From positions 1-34,588 of IMG/VR virus record IMGVR_UViG_3300025869_000044: DNA of 34,588 nt. One strand, given 5' to 3'. A program made the position numbers and the translations under genes. The notes under the pieces are model-generated. The model saw only the letters and a list, made by a program, of their open reading frames with translations, searched no databases and had not been told where the DNA came from. The first letter of the stretch is position 1, and each line of letters opens with the position of its first letter. Positions 27,501 through 34,584 of the stretch are shown here, piece by piece. The stretch comes from a virus.

Positions 27501-28244
27501 ATCTATTTCATCTACTTCGTAAACATCAGGTATGGAAATGCTACCACCAACCATTTGTTGTGAAAAAATAAAACCACCATCGTTTGGTGTTACTGTAAGG
27601 GTTACAGACTCATTAGAGTTACCTAAAAAGTTTATTTCAGTATTTGTATCTTGTATGGTGTAAGGTGTTTGTATGTTTACAAAATCAGATATATAAGAAC
27701 TATTTATCTGTTTAGCTCTTAATCTAACTTCAGTTCTACTTGGAGATATTTCATGTATCTGATATCTTAAATCTTCTATTTTTAATTGTTCTGTGGTTGT
27801 CGGGTTATCTCTGTATTGTTCTTCAGTACCGGCATATATTACACCATCTTCTGTGATGTAAATATTGTTTGTGTTAGTATAAACATCACCAATTTTAGTA
27901 TCATTCTTATCTAATGTATGAACTAAAACTGCCGACTCGTTGCCTGCCAACTTTCTTAAAAAGTTATATCTAATAGTGAATACACCACTTTCAAAACCTA
28001 ACTTACGGATGTGTGAGCCAGGATAAAATTCTACATTATCATTTGAAGAGTTTATTATAAAATCAGATAAAGGTAGATTGTCATACTGAATTAGATTATT
28101 ACTAGAGTCAAATATTTGAAAGTGAACAAAGTCTCTATCACCCTTACTTCCCCATTTACCATCTTCGTAAGGTTTATTACCAATAATTTGAAAATTGCTG
28201 GCATCAAGTAAATTTTTATCTCTTTCTGTTAATTTACTAGCCAT
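21600..28244 (-). CDS. Giant baseplate/tail protein with gpI-like core and LamG domain
   Basis: A 2214-residue protein. The N-terminal 1000 residues are beta-rich, with jelly-roll-like segments (about 280-420 and 930-1020) and a Pro-rich linker near 408-440 (PQPTSPPPGY). Residues about 1325-1475 (LLPEHIKF; EYINALSHTYDRRDK; FFLKNKGTVRALKGLINIYG; VKEYGGPN) have the pattern of P2 gpI-type tail proteins, the wedge component equivalent to T4 gp7. A concanavalin/LamG-like domain follows (about 1495-1710; KALDFRGGQSV, IEFRFRA, GSIMEYRQWTETL). The C-terminus has a Lys run (IKKKKKKRG, about 2149). P2 gpI itself is under 200 residues. It follows the gp6/J-like gene by two genes, close to the P2 order W-J-I, and its ATG overlaps the preceding stop by one base. 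Likely a baseplate wedge or periphery protein with carbohydrate-binding extensions. Confidence 0.8.
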   Translation of the reverse strand: MASKLTERDKNLLDASNFQIIGNKPYEDGKWGSKGDRDFVHFQIFDSSNNLIQYDNLPLSDFIINSSNDNVEFYPGSHIRKLGFESGVFTIRYNFLRKLAGNESAVLVHTLDKNDTKIGDVYTNTNNIYITEDGVIYAGTEEQYRDNPTTTEQLKIEDLRYQIHEISPSRTEVRLRAKQINSSYISDFVNIQTPYTIQDTNTEINFLGNSNESVTLTVTPNDGGFIFSQQMVGGSISIPDVYEVDEIDVAVRSDVNVILNPSGEEIEADNLGNVLEIAGEHEWDATLHDDAIRVSNWSDGFLQFSNGDFFGTSAIGYHAKWVQREGIANGNCIKFSDTNDVFRDLAEWPASVYRKLSMRQEIANLQGQGVKVGDFVNVRMDVKSSVPDKGVQIALSYPNELVNEDKPQNPPDGYFDVNNVGPTEPQPTSPPPGYVSNTEANALAIESKPPMTEAQIRTEYGRDVPTPFDATVGTPTSIWGGAAAWKVTDIRNDGVSGNKYFWGPNLANQTQNGTLSEGGDWIWTANPENPPYSAGSWVVNPTIANSLTPPNGTSGKLEAINFHPATLPNDGDAFYKRDRNRGENKGWQTAVNVGTNETSLLFKEDLIWEQKHGSSNIDNLNLFSFDNYFSGTRDVILDEGTANQRTVYDDIFRFGFIQSVDRVSEGNDEGIKGGWFVIFYNNGDRDSNGNLTENSNRYFFYSRNDSAIKERQSQLLHFTKNIDGPMNSAILDNEGELETHYKINPDKNLRYHFHIGEVYYDLIDGDNGGDFEDNGVDGPKQISDNFPGSEGANAIIGDNQGYGRVRYIIGDRVIEAKSDSKDGVDTDTAINDNFYRCGEVDGSGDDLTYGVRNPSAANYGIFNDDGELETPGTTPIYDNGLADLPFPDNPTQIGALSLQQAWKWNGSEWLDNSLTPPRYSYITPEFTTTVVSPANSNEWETLEASIEIPFGWQLDQKWFLYLNGDGQSTGNLTQGVVWVDNVFMDFTFTEQSETIPVSRPYVAQINSVSSDGLVIEVNKSFKQKALEVGVDDQDESTTDIYDVENPGTFENFSISYLNFNPKDLRTYLKFDNNLFLTVNFKQDLINVTEYPNSVVFKLYEPLPSDFQEFDECVVVKEMTDPLEESINIIDFIPEEEPRLVLKSPDLKNAESPVQKRDTQYKSEDEILTSDASVASELKNEFISQSLSSVEVNTDYSQFENFVNFSSAEKRIRNFKLKLENIESYKISSASYVGVSGSANDLKVYHSKILETKNNLDDFEKYMYFESSSYVTSSLGEFFDNAWPKTGGDGTPLNSYVLAHTTSSQASTWFTNTINSASVYDTESNDKLSNLLPEHIKFDTNNQTYLTFTDMIGQHFDHIWEYINALSHTYDRRDKLDEGLSKDLIYSIANSLGWNLNDGKDLIDLPKFALGKQVTGSAVSDYSNISERDISREIWGRIVNNMPFFLKNKGTVRALKGLINIYGIPSTILRVKEYGGPNVPDNKTPQFEITRKFTKALDFRGGQSVKTAWANDGSSARKPDTIEFRFRAATGSNQILVEKQDGNNQDFFIRLKDNGSSDNYGCVSFIMSGSKVGIDQGEYKEITSSALPVYDGDFYSVMVARTSGSDNVNISQSYQLNVGKYDASRSKIHLYSTSTMDISQVASSSFSNAWTGSGDIYIGGSGSLATVGAQFSGSIMEYRQWTETLNTSSFKNHIANPKAYNGNTVSSSYENLVLRYSFDDNKSLASDTEGIRDVSSNQTTTLSGSHAGFTGNFFRSVVDEQKTHIPSIGALRRSTNKVRIEDNPIKNGQTLNPSRRATKSVYDSAPNDSNKVGIWFAPTDVINNDIINSVGDLNFENFLGDPRDKTELSYRGLNYVADNYWKKYTAPNSFWDYIRLIKYYDQSLYPQLRKMIPARAKPDIGLLIEPNIFERPKVVVGKKPIVENKFYSASIDVTKEVMVITGSYNHGSSITNYDAYTGKINIYSYETGSSVVSSSGTNLLKEASGSEARDSFIDRSIWQRLGEGKYSNVTMSFGDTLDGVKGGQQDIISGSRIYRVNQKTNNFYTSAANALIENENSSSFENTDLDNFSHLFQGLRNSFYEGVKNNNKTTIDGKPVIEVIISAPTKLVTTEEGESTLNTGDGIIPDFKESVGNDEIVLTQTFEEGRIKKKKKKRGLKGENKRVETDQDRKKVIRIKNIEKEIKSGKLIMENDPFGKTIDKVEFMGNLETHEELEK
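21792..21798 (-). other. In-frame A AAA AAG slippery heptamer
   Basis: The Lys run near the C-terminus of the 2214-aa protein contains A AAA AAG aligned with the reading frame, the heptamer used for -1 frameshifting in dnaX. A -1 shift would add EKRFKG and stop, removing about 60 residues. No obvious stimulatory stem-loop was found, so use is uncertain. Confidence 0.3.
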
Positions 28245-28555
28245 TATAATTCTCTAAACCTTCTATCTAAAACCTCTTCAACAATAGTGTCGCTTTCTTT
28301 TGTTTTCAAAGTTTTTACTTTTAAATCATAAACTATTTTAGAAGATTCATCTTCTAAAAGTTCGTTTTTGTAAGGATTTTCAAAAAGTAAAATTTTATCT
28401 AAACTATCCCTTACTAAAGAACCTTGATTAGCTGAACCAGAGTAGTTAGCCTTTAACTCTAAAGTAGCTTTATTCTGTAAGTATTGTTGTTCGTCTTCTT
28501 CAGTTAGTCTTTTGTAAAAATCTAACTTCTGTAATTCCTCTTGTGTGTAAGGCAT
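28244..28555 (-). CDS. Small structural-operon protein (103 aa), function unknown
   Basis: A 103-residue, charged, probably helical protein starting MPYTQEELQKLDFYKRLTEE, with many Glu, Lys and Leu residues and a C-terminal KTKESDTIVEEVLDRRFREL segment. It sits between the DNRLRE-domain protein (3-nt gap) and the 2214-aa protein (1-nt TAATG overlap), so it is very probably co-translated with them and may bind one or act in its assembly. I recognise no family. No membrane segment, signal peptide or catalytic motif is seen. Confidence 0.7.
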   Translation of the reverse strand: MPYTQEELQKLDFYKRLTEEDEQQYLQNKATLELKANYSGSANQGSLVRDSLDKILLFENPYKNELLEDESSKIVYDLKVKTLKTKESDTIVEEVLDRRFREL

Positions 28556-28558
28556 TTT

Positions 28559-29689
28559 TTATCTCACTACTTTAAATGTAAAATCATCGTCAAAGTGTTG
28601 TATGGTTTCCTCTGTTGTGTTACTACCACTTACAACTCTAAATTGAAATTTGTAATATCTTTCTGCTTGTAATCCATTCATCCATAAATTAAAATAATTT
28701 CCTGTTGAGTCACAACTTATTAGAGAACCTGAACCAAATGGTACTATCACATCGTCTGTCCGACCATCTAATACTGAGTAGTAAGCGCCATCACCACCGA
28801 TATTTTCCACACTACCACTCGGTAAATACTTTTGCGTTAGGTATGCTGAAGATGTGTTTGAGTAAGACTTTGTTGGGTATCTACCTCTACCACACAATCT
28901 AAACTTTACTTTAGAACTCTCCTTGTACTCAGGTCTTAAATTCTTCATATATACTTGTAAGTCTTCTAGTTCTGTAGAATCTAATGCAGATAGTGAGCCC
29001 GTACTCCATTTTGTATCAAACCATTCAACTTCTAATTTTGGTGGATATATTGTATTGGTTTGTCTTGAGAAGAATTTAAAATTACCCAATTTGTCTTGAC
29101 TTCCTTCATCAGTATTTGTATCTAAATTTTCAAAACTACCACTTCTTTTTACTATAAATCCGTTATTAGGATATGTACCATCTAACCATTTGTTCATTAT
29201 AGGCGTTACATCCATCCTCATATCATCAGAACCATACTTAAAAGATTGTGTAGCATAAACTTCTTCATGCCACGCTCCACCTTGCTCTTGACCTACAGAA
29301 CCACTCCAAGCTGTTTTTAAAATCTGACCATCTCTATACTGCCAACTAGCTCCTTCTGTTGTAATTGGACTATCACTAAAAGTTCCTTGTCCCTCAACCC
29401 AACTTTGACTTATAGGATAGGCCCACAAAGACTGACTTGTATTCAATTCTTCAGAACCTGCATCATACATATTTAGATAGTATTTAGCGTCTGTAGATAT
29501 AGTTCCGTTTACTAAAGAAGAAGATATTTCACTAATATCAAATTTAATTAATACACGAGATACTTTAATGTTACCACCAGATTGACTCATATCTTTTCTT
29601 ACTTCTAATATCTCATCTAAGCCAGCATTACCACTACCACTAGCTTGATATAAAGTTGTATCTATTTCTGGAAAAACAAAATAATGCAT
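28559..29689 (-). CDS. DNRLRE-domain tail/baseplate protein
   Basis: A 376-residue beta-rich protein. Residues 1-225 show the DNRLRE-type pattern: an opening strand with IDTTLYQAS, then EVRKDMSQ, SRVLIKFDISEI, LNMYDAGSEE, YPISQSWVEGQGTF, DVTPIMNKWLDGTYPNNGFI and PPKLEVEW. DNRLRE domains occur in surface and adhesive proteins. Residues about 230-376 form a second beta domain (LQVYMKNLRPEYKESSKVKF; YYKFQFRVVSGSN) that looks Ig-like. The gene overlaps the gp6/J-like gene by one base (TAATG) and has GGGAGG before the start. It may decorate the baseplate periphery or carry fibres; no direct evidence for its ligand. Confidence 0.72.
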   Translation of the reverse strand: MHYFVFPEIDTTLYQASGSGNAGLDEILEVRKDMSQSGGNIKVSRVLIKFDISEISSSLVNGTISTDAKYYLNMYDAGSEELNTSQSLWAYPISQSWVEGQGTFSDSPITTEGASWQYRDGQILKTAWSGSVGQEQGGAWHEEVYATQSFKYGSDDMRMDVTPIMNKWLDGTYPNNGFIVKRSGSFENLDTNTDEGSQDKLGNFKFFSRQTNTIYPPKLEVEWFDTKWSTGSLSALDSTELEDLQVYMKNLRPEYKESSKVKFRLCGRGRYPTKSYSNTSSAYLTQKYLPSGSVENIGGDGAYYSVLDGRTDDVIVPFGSGSLISCDSTGNYFNLWMNGLQAERYYKFQFRVVSGSNTTEETIQHFDDDFTFKVVR

Positions 29690-31638
29690 TAGTTACCTCC
29701 CGATGAATTACCAATTACTCTACCTTCAATATCAGTATTTGGAAACTTTAATTCAAAACAACTTGGGTCTAGTGATGGATAAACAACTCCATCTTTTGTA
29801 GCACCTACCATATCGTAAGCATTTCCTGAGTAACCACTACTAACTTTAAACTTATTAGTGATGAGTACAGAATGCCCATTAGGATTATCTTCTTCAGGAG
29901 GAACAACTGCAGAAACACCATCAACCAAAGAAAGTTGATAAGCTATGTCAGCTAATACGATTGGTTGTCCTATCTGCCATTTATCAATATTAAAAAAGTC
30001 TCTGACTTTTTGTATAGCTCTCAATACAACTTCTTCTTTATTGTAACCAACCTTTGTTAGTAGATTAAATTTTATACCGATGTTTATTACAAATGCGTCC
30101 TTTATATTTACAGCATCCGTAACCATTCTAAATTGTGTTAGATAAGTTTGTATATTTTCTTTTACTGCTTGATTTACTGTAACTAATTTTTTACCTGCAT
30201 CAAAACCTAAAAGATACATATTAAGAGCCAATGGATTTGCTATACGAGCATCTGCATTAGCACCTGATTTACTATCTAATTGACTATCTTGTACGACATA
30301 GGCTTTTGCTACATTACCATATTTAGGTGGTAGTGCATAAACTCTTGTAATGTAGTCTTCTTTAGTAACTGCTCTTTGTTGTGCTTGAAAGTAAGCTAAA
30401 GCATTATTTTTAACTTCTGTGATACTCTCCACACTTCTTCCACCAGCAGCTGGTTGTGGATTGTTTATAGCTATAGAAGCTCTAGTAGTACTGACAAGTG
30501 CAGCATTAAGTCCCGTTTCATCTAATTCTACATTAGCAACTTGAACACTTCTAATACTATTAGCTCTAACATTACTATTAATACCACCACCGTATCTGTA
30601 TCTGATAGTTAGTTGAGTATTAGATGGAGCTTGTCCGTATGCTTTAGTTGCTAAAAAGTTTGAGGGATCAAAAGCTGTGTTTAGGTAAGTTGGTGAGCCA
30701 GGCAAAGAAGAACCAACTTCATCGGGATTTGGAACTATCTCTTCATCAGGACTATCTGATGTTCCAGCTCCAAATCTTAATTCTGTTCTATTATCTTCTC
30801 TGATAAAAGTTGTAAATCTTCTTGATGTTTTTAGAAGTTTTAGTAGATAAGGAGCTTGGTCAGCGTAAGTGTATAGCTGGTCATCATTTTTAGATGTATT
30901 ATCCATATCTGTAAATACTGTATCTTGGGCTAAGTAAGGAACTTCGTACCAATCATTACCATCACTGTCTGTACAAGAAAGTATTTCTAAAACATTTTGA
31001 TTTGCTAAAGCAATTCTCTTGTACTTTTCAGCTGCATTAAAAGTAAAGAACTCTGTTGCAACAGTTCCACTTGAAGCTCTTGCACCTTTTTTTAATAGGT
31101 AGGTAACAGGCACGTTAGCAGAACTTTCATAAACACTTATCGTCATCGGGTCATAAGAACTTGAAAACTTAAAGTTACAATCCTCTGTTGTTATAAAAGA
31201 CACTCCTGTATCTGATTGTATCTCCATTCCAGCTTTTAAATTCATAGCATAGTTTAAATCAGGTTTAGTGCTGTAACTATCACCAGCACCACTTGATATT
31301 GCTGGAACTGTTTGAAATACATCAACATCAGTTGTAGCAGCTGAAGATAATTTTGGTTTGTATCCTAAAGACTGAGCCATATTGTAAACTGTTCTCTTCT
31401 CTTCAGCAAAAGCTAGTAGACTTTCTTTAAACTGATTGTCTACGTAATAAGAAAGTACATCACCAACGTATGAAGCCATTTCAATAAACATCATACCGGG
31501 TGACGATTCATTGAAATCATTATACTGATTTGGAAAATATATTTTAGTAAATTCTATTAAGTTATCTTTGAAAGATGTAAAATCTTTATTTAGATACCTA
31601 ACTTCTTTTACTGATTTTTTACTTACTGAATATGGCAT
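29689..31638 (-). CDS. Baseplate wedge protein, gp6/J-like
   Basis: A 649-residue protein, close to the 660 residues of T4 gp6. N-terminal segment NESSPGMMFIEMASYVGDVL with SYYVDNQ and AEEKRTVYNMAQSLGYKP is the typical start of J-type wedge proteins. A middle beta region (about 100-390) is followed by the baseplate-J-like core from about residue 415 (AQQRAVTKEDYITRVYALPP, KYGNVAKAYVV) and ANPLALNMYLLG, ending with the DFFNIDKWQIGQPIVLADIAY-like segment. In T4 and P2 these proteins form the ring of wedges that rearranges on contraction. It directly follows the gp25-like gene with a 14-nt gap, preserving the P2 W-J order. AGGAG precedes the start. Confidence 0.9.
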   Translation of the reverse strand: MPYSVSKKSVKEVRYLNKDFTSFKDNLIEFTKIYFPNQYNDFNESSPGMMFIEMASYVGDVLSYYVDNQFKESLLAFAEEKRTVYNMAQSLGYKPKLSSAATTDVDVFQTVPAISSGAGDSYSTKPDLNYAMNLKAGMEIQSDTGVSFITTEDCNFKFSSSYDPMTISVYESSANVPVTYLLKKGARASSGTVATEFFTFNAAEKYKRIALANQNVLEILSCTDSDGNDWYEVPYLAQDTVFTDMDNTSKNDDQLYTYADQAPYLLKLLKTSRRFTTFIREDNRTELRFGAGTSDSPDEEIVPNPDEVGSSLPGSPTYLNTAFDPSNFLATKAYGQAPSNTQLTIRYRYGGGINSNVRANSIRSVQVANVELDETGLNAALVSTTRASIAINNPQPAAGGRSVESITEVKNNALAYFQAQQRAVTKEDYITRVYALPPKYGNVAKAYVVQDSQLDSKSGANADARIANPLALNMYLLGFDAGKKLVTVNQAVKENIQTYLTQFRMVTDAVNIKDAFVINIGIKFNLLTKVGYNKEEVVLRAIQKVRDFFNIDKWQIGQPIVLADIAYQLSLVDGVSAVVPPEEDNPNGHSVLITNKFKVSSGYSGNAYDMVGATKDGVVYPSLDPSCFELKFPNTDIEGRVIGNSSGGN

Positions 31639-31652
31639 TTAATTTCTCCTAT

Positions 31653-32111
31653 TTACCCACCACTTGATAACAAATCGTGTGGGTCTAATGCTAATGCTCC
31701 TGTATAGGTTGATAAATCTAATTCTAAATTTTCTTCTGATGTTAAATCCACATCCAATGTAAATCTTATATTCACGATAGCTCTGTTTATGTTAAGATCT
31801 GAAAATTTTGTTTCAATACTAACCACATTTATAAATGGTAAAAACTCACTCATAGCCCCTCTAATTTCTTCTTCAACTCTACTTTCTAAATCTGTGTTCT
31901 CTTGTGAGAAAGCTAGTGAAAGTAAATTTGTTCCAAATGTAGGATTACCTAACCTCTCACCTTTATTGGTAAGAAGAAGATTTTTGATATTAGATTTAGC
32001 TTGTTGTAAAGCAGTTTTAGTTCTATTAAAGAATCCTGAATTACCATATGTTAATGGCAATTCTAAACCAATAAAAGTATCTTCATTTAAATCGTTTTCA
32101 ATAACACCCAT
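31653..32111 (-). CDS. Baseplate wedge protein, gp25/W-like
   Basis: A 152-residue protein, close to T4 gp25 (132). It shows the family pattern: LPLTYGNSGFFNRTKTALQQ, then IKNLLLTNKGERLGNPTFG (about 42-60), TNLLSLAFSQ, and a C-terminal strand pair (INVVSIETKF, RAIVNIRFTLDV). In contractile tails gp25 links sheath and baseplate wedge. It starts within the stop of the upstream 158-aa gene (1-nt TAATG overlap) and precedes the gp6/J-like gene. The last 20 residues are a short acidic/Gly tail. Confidence 0.9.
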   Translation of the reverse strand: MGVIENDLNEDTFIGLELPLTYGNSGFFNRTKTALQQAKSNIKNLLLTNKGERLGNPTFGTNLLSLAFSQENTDLESRVEEEIRGAMSEFLPFINVVSIETKFSDLNINRAIVNIRFTLDVDLTSEENLELDLSTYTGALALDPHDLLSSGG

Positions 32112-32587
32112 TATAATTTACCATCCTTCTTCTTTAATGCGTTCATTACACCTCTATAATCTTTTGTTAAATCACCCATTACATCTTGTACTGCTTTATT
32201 TGATGTATCAACACCAGCTGCTTGTGCTGTCTGCATAGCTCCCATCTTTCTTTTCTCTTCTGCACTACCTAACGCTCCACCATAACCCATAGCCTCAGCC
32301 ATTCTTGTACTATCAAAAGTCTTATTACCCATTGTTGGATACTCTTCGAACTCTTCTCCACGAGCGGTTTCATTTAGTATCTTGTTTAACGTTGGGTTTT
32401 TAGTATAACTTACTTCTTCAGGTTTAGATTTTTGAGGAACAGGCTTTGGTATTACTTCAGGTACATCATTTACATTATTAGATATAGCTTTAGCTCCTTC
32501 ACTAATAAGTATCTTTCTTACCTCTTTTTGTACCTCTTGTTTAACTATTTCTCTAATTAAACCTATGATTTTTTTAGTATTCGACAT
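32111..32587 (-). CDS. Helical baseplate-region protein (158 aa), function unknown
   Basis: The N-terminus (MSNTKKIIGLIREIVKQEVQ, continuing KEVRKIL) is an amphipathic, coiled-coil-like helix of about 30 residues. A Pro/Lys-rich linker (VIPKPVPQKSKPEE) follows, then a Gly/Ala/Met-rich segment (MAEAMGYGGALGSAEEK) and a basic C-terminus (NALKKKDGKL). No family recognised. AGGAG lies upstream of the start. It lies between the helical 168-aa protein and the gp25-like gene; an assembly or scaffold role for the baseplate is possible but unproven. Confidence 0.7.
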   Translation of the reverse strand: MSNTKKIIGLIREIVKQEVQKEVRKILISEGAKAISNNVNDVPEVIPKPVPQKSKPEEVSYTKNPTLNKILNETARGEEFEEYPTMGNKTFDSTRMAEAMGYGGALGSAEEKRKMGAMQTAQAAGVDTSNKAVQDVMGDLTKDYRGVMNALKKKDGKL

Positions 32588-32611
32588 GATAACTCCTATT
32601 TATTATAAATA

Positions 32612-33118
32612 TTAAGAATTTAATTTTCTCTCTCTTTGCTCACGTAAAGCTTTCTTTTTTTCTTTTTCTTGTTTAGCTTTTTTTAATTTTAATTTAGTTT
32701 CTGAAATAAAGTTTTTAAAATTTTCTACTAGACTTGGTACTACATTCAAAACGTTTTGTGCCTCTTCTTCTTCATTCTTTACTTTTTCTATAACAAATTT
32801 TTGAGCAACTGCTACAGCAGCTGCAGCTGGATTGAGTGAAGCTGATATAGTACTTGCCTTTTCAGTAGCTTGAGCTGCTTGTCTAGCTGCTTTCAAGCTC
32901 TTTAAAACAGCACCAACTGTCTTAACAGTATCTTGAATTGTTTTTACCTGTTTTTCTGCTGTTTCTATTTGGTTAAGTACTTTCTTAATCTGTTCCCCTT
33001 GCTCCCCACCTTGTCTAGTATTATTAATAATAGTATCTACTTTTCTTTCAATATCTTCTTTTGGTAAATCAAATACACTTTGTACAACACCTTTCAATTT
33101 ATCTGATATGACGCTCAT
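32612..33118 (-). CDS. Coiled-coil baseplate-region protein (168 aa), function unknown
   Basis: A 168-residue, mostly helical protein. Residues about 10-80 (IERKVDTIINNTRQ, QIETAEKQVKTIQDTVKTVG) and 110-165 (FVIEKVKNEEEEAQN, KLKLKKAKQEKEKKKALREQ) have coiled-coil composition, separated by an Ala-rich stretch (SASLNPAAAAVAVAQ) that is too polar at its ends to be a confident membrane helix. The C-terminus is very basic. AGGAAA precedes the start. It lies between the hub-like and 158-aa genes. Function unknown; an elongated structural or assembly protein is a reasonable guess. Confidence 0.7.
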   Translation of the reverse strand: MSVISDKLKGVVQSVFDLPKEDIERKVDTIINNTRQGGEQGEQIKKVLNQIETAEKQVKTIQDTVKTVGAVLKSLKAARQAAQATEKASTISASLNPAAAAVAVAQKFVIEKVKNEEEEAQNVLNVVPSLVENFKNFISETKLKLKKAKQEKEKKKALREQRERKLNS

Positions 33119-33133
33119 AATTATTTTCCTATG

Positions 33134-34297
33134 CTATAATAAGTCTACGAAAGGATCATCTCCCGTAACTTCATTTGGTTCGTTTTCTGTTATGTAAACC
33201 GTATCACTTAGTATCTTTGGTAATACATTAACTCTAATCTTTTGTATTTCATTTAACATAACGTTTGATGCGTCTCCTACTTCAGCTATTCCTGTAGCAC
33301 TAGAAACAGAATTAGAAAAACTTGTTAAGGATGAGAATAACTTTTCAAATAAATCTTCTAATTGATTTCCTAACACCATAGGATTAGTAGATTCTGCGTC
33401 ACCCAATCTTATTTTACCACCAATAGAGTTTGTTCCTAATTCTAAATTTATTTCTTCGTTAGCTGACAAGTTTAGGTTTCTTCTAGCAAACATATGTATG
33501 TCTGTTTTTTTGGAATTAAAAACCAATCTATCAGAATTAAGTGTAATCATATCACCATCCAACACATCAGGAGTTGTTAAGGTTTGTACTGCTGGTATTA
33601 GAACATCAACCTCTTTTGCTAAACCTGATGTCATAAAAATTGAGGAACCATCAGCATTTATATTTTGTACATGTGGGTAATGTTCGTCAGCTATTGTTTG
33701 TGGTAGAACTGATTGTCTATTCGTAACCTTTACATCGGGATACAAATAAAAAGGATCACTACCAAATTTTATAGCTTGACCAAATCTACCATTAAAAACT
33801 ACATCACCATATTCACTCAACAAATTTCTATTAAACTCTGTTGTTCTACTTGTAACTCTTGGGTCTGTAAGAGTATTATTAGCTAGGTTCATATTCACAT
33901 GATTTTTTAAATTTAAAGGTTGGTAGTAATACATTTGACTTCCATGTTTTGCTATGTTCACAACCTCTCCTATCAAAGGGTATGCTACCATATGAGGAGA
34001 TAAAGGTTTTATATAATCATCAATAACATCACCATCACTTTGACTCTCAATAAATCTAGCTCTAATTGTACCTAAGTAAGAATAGTCTGGCATTTTTCCA
34101 TCACCACCAGCTATATCTTTTCTTGGTAAGCTTTTTGGGTCTAAAAAAACATCCGTTACTACAGCAGGCTCCAACTCATAGAACTCTACAGCTTCATCGA
34201 TATTATCTTTTACTATTTGATAAACATCATCATAAGTTGTAAATCCACCACCATCTGTTCTTCTGTTCTTATTTTTTTTACTTTTGAAAAAAGGCAT
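33134..34297 (-). CDS. Baseplate hub/spike-region protein with gp5-like OB fold
   Basis: A 387-residue protein. Residues about 45-140 (VVTDVFLDPKSLPRKD, YLGTIRARFI, PLSPHMVAYPLIGEVVNIA, MYYYQPL) match the OB-fold region of gp5-type hub proteins. Residues 160-200 carry VVFNGRFGQAIKFGS, a motif usual in these proteins. Residues 260-300 (HMFARRNLNLSANEEINLEL, GGKIRLGD) look like the short beta-prism region seen in spikes. No lysozyme domain is present, unlike T4 gp5 (about 575 residues), so peptidoglycan cleavage must be done elsewhere if needed. The start overlaps the preceding stop by one base (TAATG). The basic N-terminus (FKSKKNKNRR) is distinctive. Confidence 0.82.
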   Translation of the reverse strand: MPFFKSKKNKNRRTDGGGFTTYDDVYQIVKDNIDEAVEFYELEPAVVTDVFLDPKSLPRKDIAGGDGKMPDYSYLGTIRARFIESQSDGDVIDDYIKPLSPHMVAYPLIGEVVNIAKHGSQMYYYQPLNLKNHVNMNLANNTLTDPRVTSRTTEFNRNLLSEYGDVVFNGRFGQAIKFGSDPFYLYPDVKVTNRQSVLPQTIADEHYPHVQNINADGSSIFMTSGLAKEVDVLIPAVQTLTTPDVLDGDMITLNSDRLVFNSKKTDIHMFARRNLNLSANEEINLELGTNSIGGKIRLGDAESTNPMVLGNQLEDLFEKLFSSLTSFSNSVSSATGIAEVGDASNVMLNEIQKIRVNVLPKILSDTVYITENEPNEVTGDDPFVDLL

Positions 34298-34584
34298 TAA
34301 TTCTCAACCCTTTTAATGTCGTCTTCTATCTCATCTGAATGACTTTGTAAGTCTGTAGCCGCATCTTCTATCGCACCTAACAGTTGCTCCTTCTCAGCAT
34401 CAGATAAGCCATACTCATCTTCACCTGTACCTTTACTCTCTGCGGCTATTATACGTTGTACTATAGCAGCTACCTTTACTAATTGGTCATCGTTTTTAAC
34501 GTTGATTTCTAAATATTCTTTTAACATAGGGATAATCTGCACAGCAGTATCACCATCTTTTATAAAACCAACAACCTCTTTCAT
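34297..34584 (-). CDS. Small acidic helical protein, 5' end uncertain
   Basis: At least 95 residues from the ATG at 34584, only four bases from the window edge, so the true start and any Shine-Dalgarno may lie outside. The C-terminal half is acidic and helical (GLSDAEKEQLLGAIEDAATD, EIEDDIKRVEN); the N-terminal half is also helical (AVQIIPMLKEYLEINVKN). No family recognised. It overlaps the hub-protein start by one base (TAATG), so it belongs to the same operon, perhaps as an assembly partner. Confidence 0.6.
   Translation of the reverse strand: MKEVVGFIKDGDTAVQIIPMLKEYLEINVKNDDQLVKVAAIVQRIIAAESKGTGEDEYGLSDAEKEQLLGAIEDAATDLQSHSDEIEDDIKRVEN

Noticed and set aside
31789-32238. Plus-strand frame of 149 codons opposite the gp25-like gene
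   Set aside because: Overlaps two well-supported minus-strand genes and has no recognisable domain.
32597-32607. TATAATAAATA upstream of the 158-aa gene as a promoter
   Set aside because: It ends only about 9 nt from the start codon and overlaps the Shine-Dalgarno zone, so a transcript starting there would lack a usable leader.
33134-34297. gp5-type lysozyme
   Set aside because: The OB-fold and a short beta region are visible, but no lysozyme catalytic segment is inserted; the protein is too short for it.
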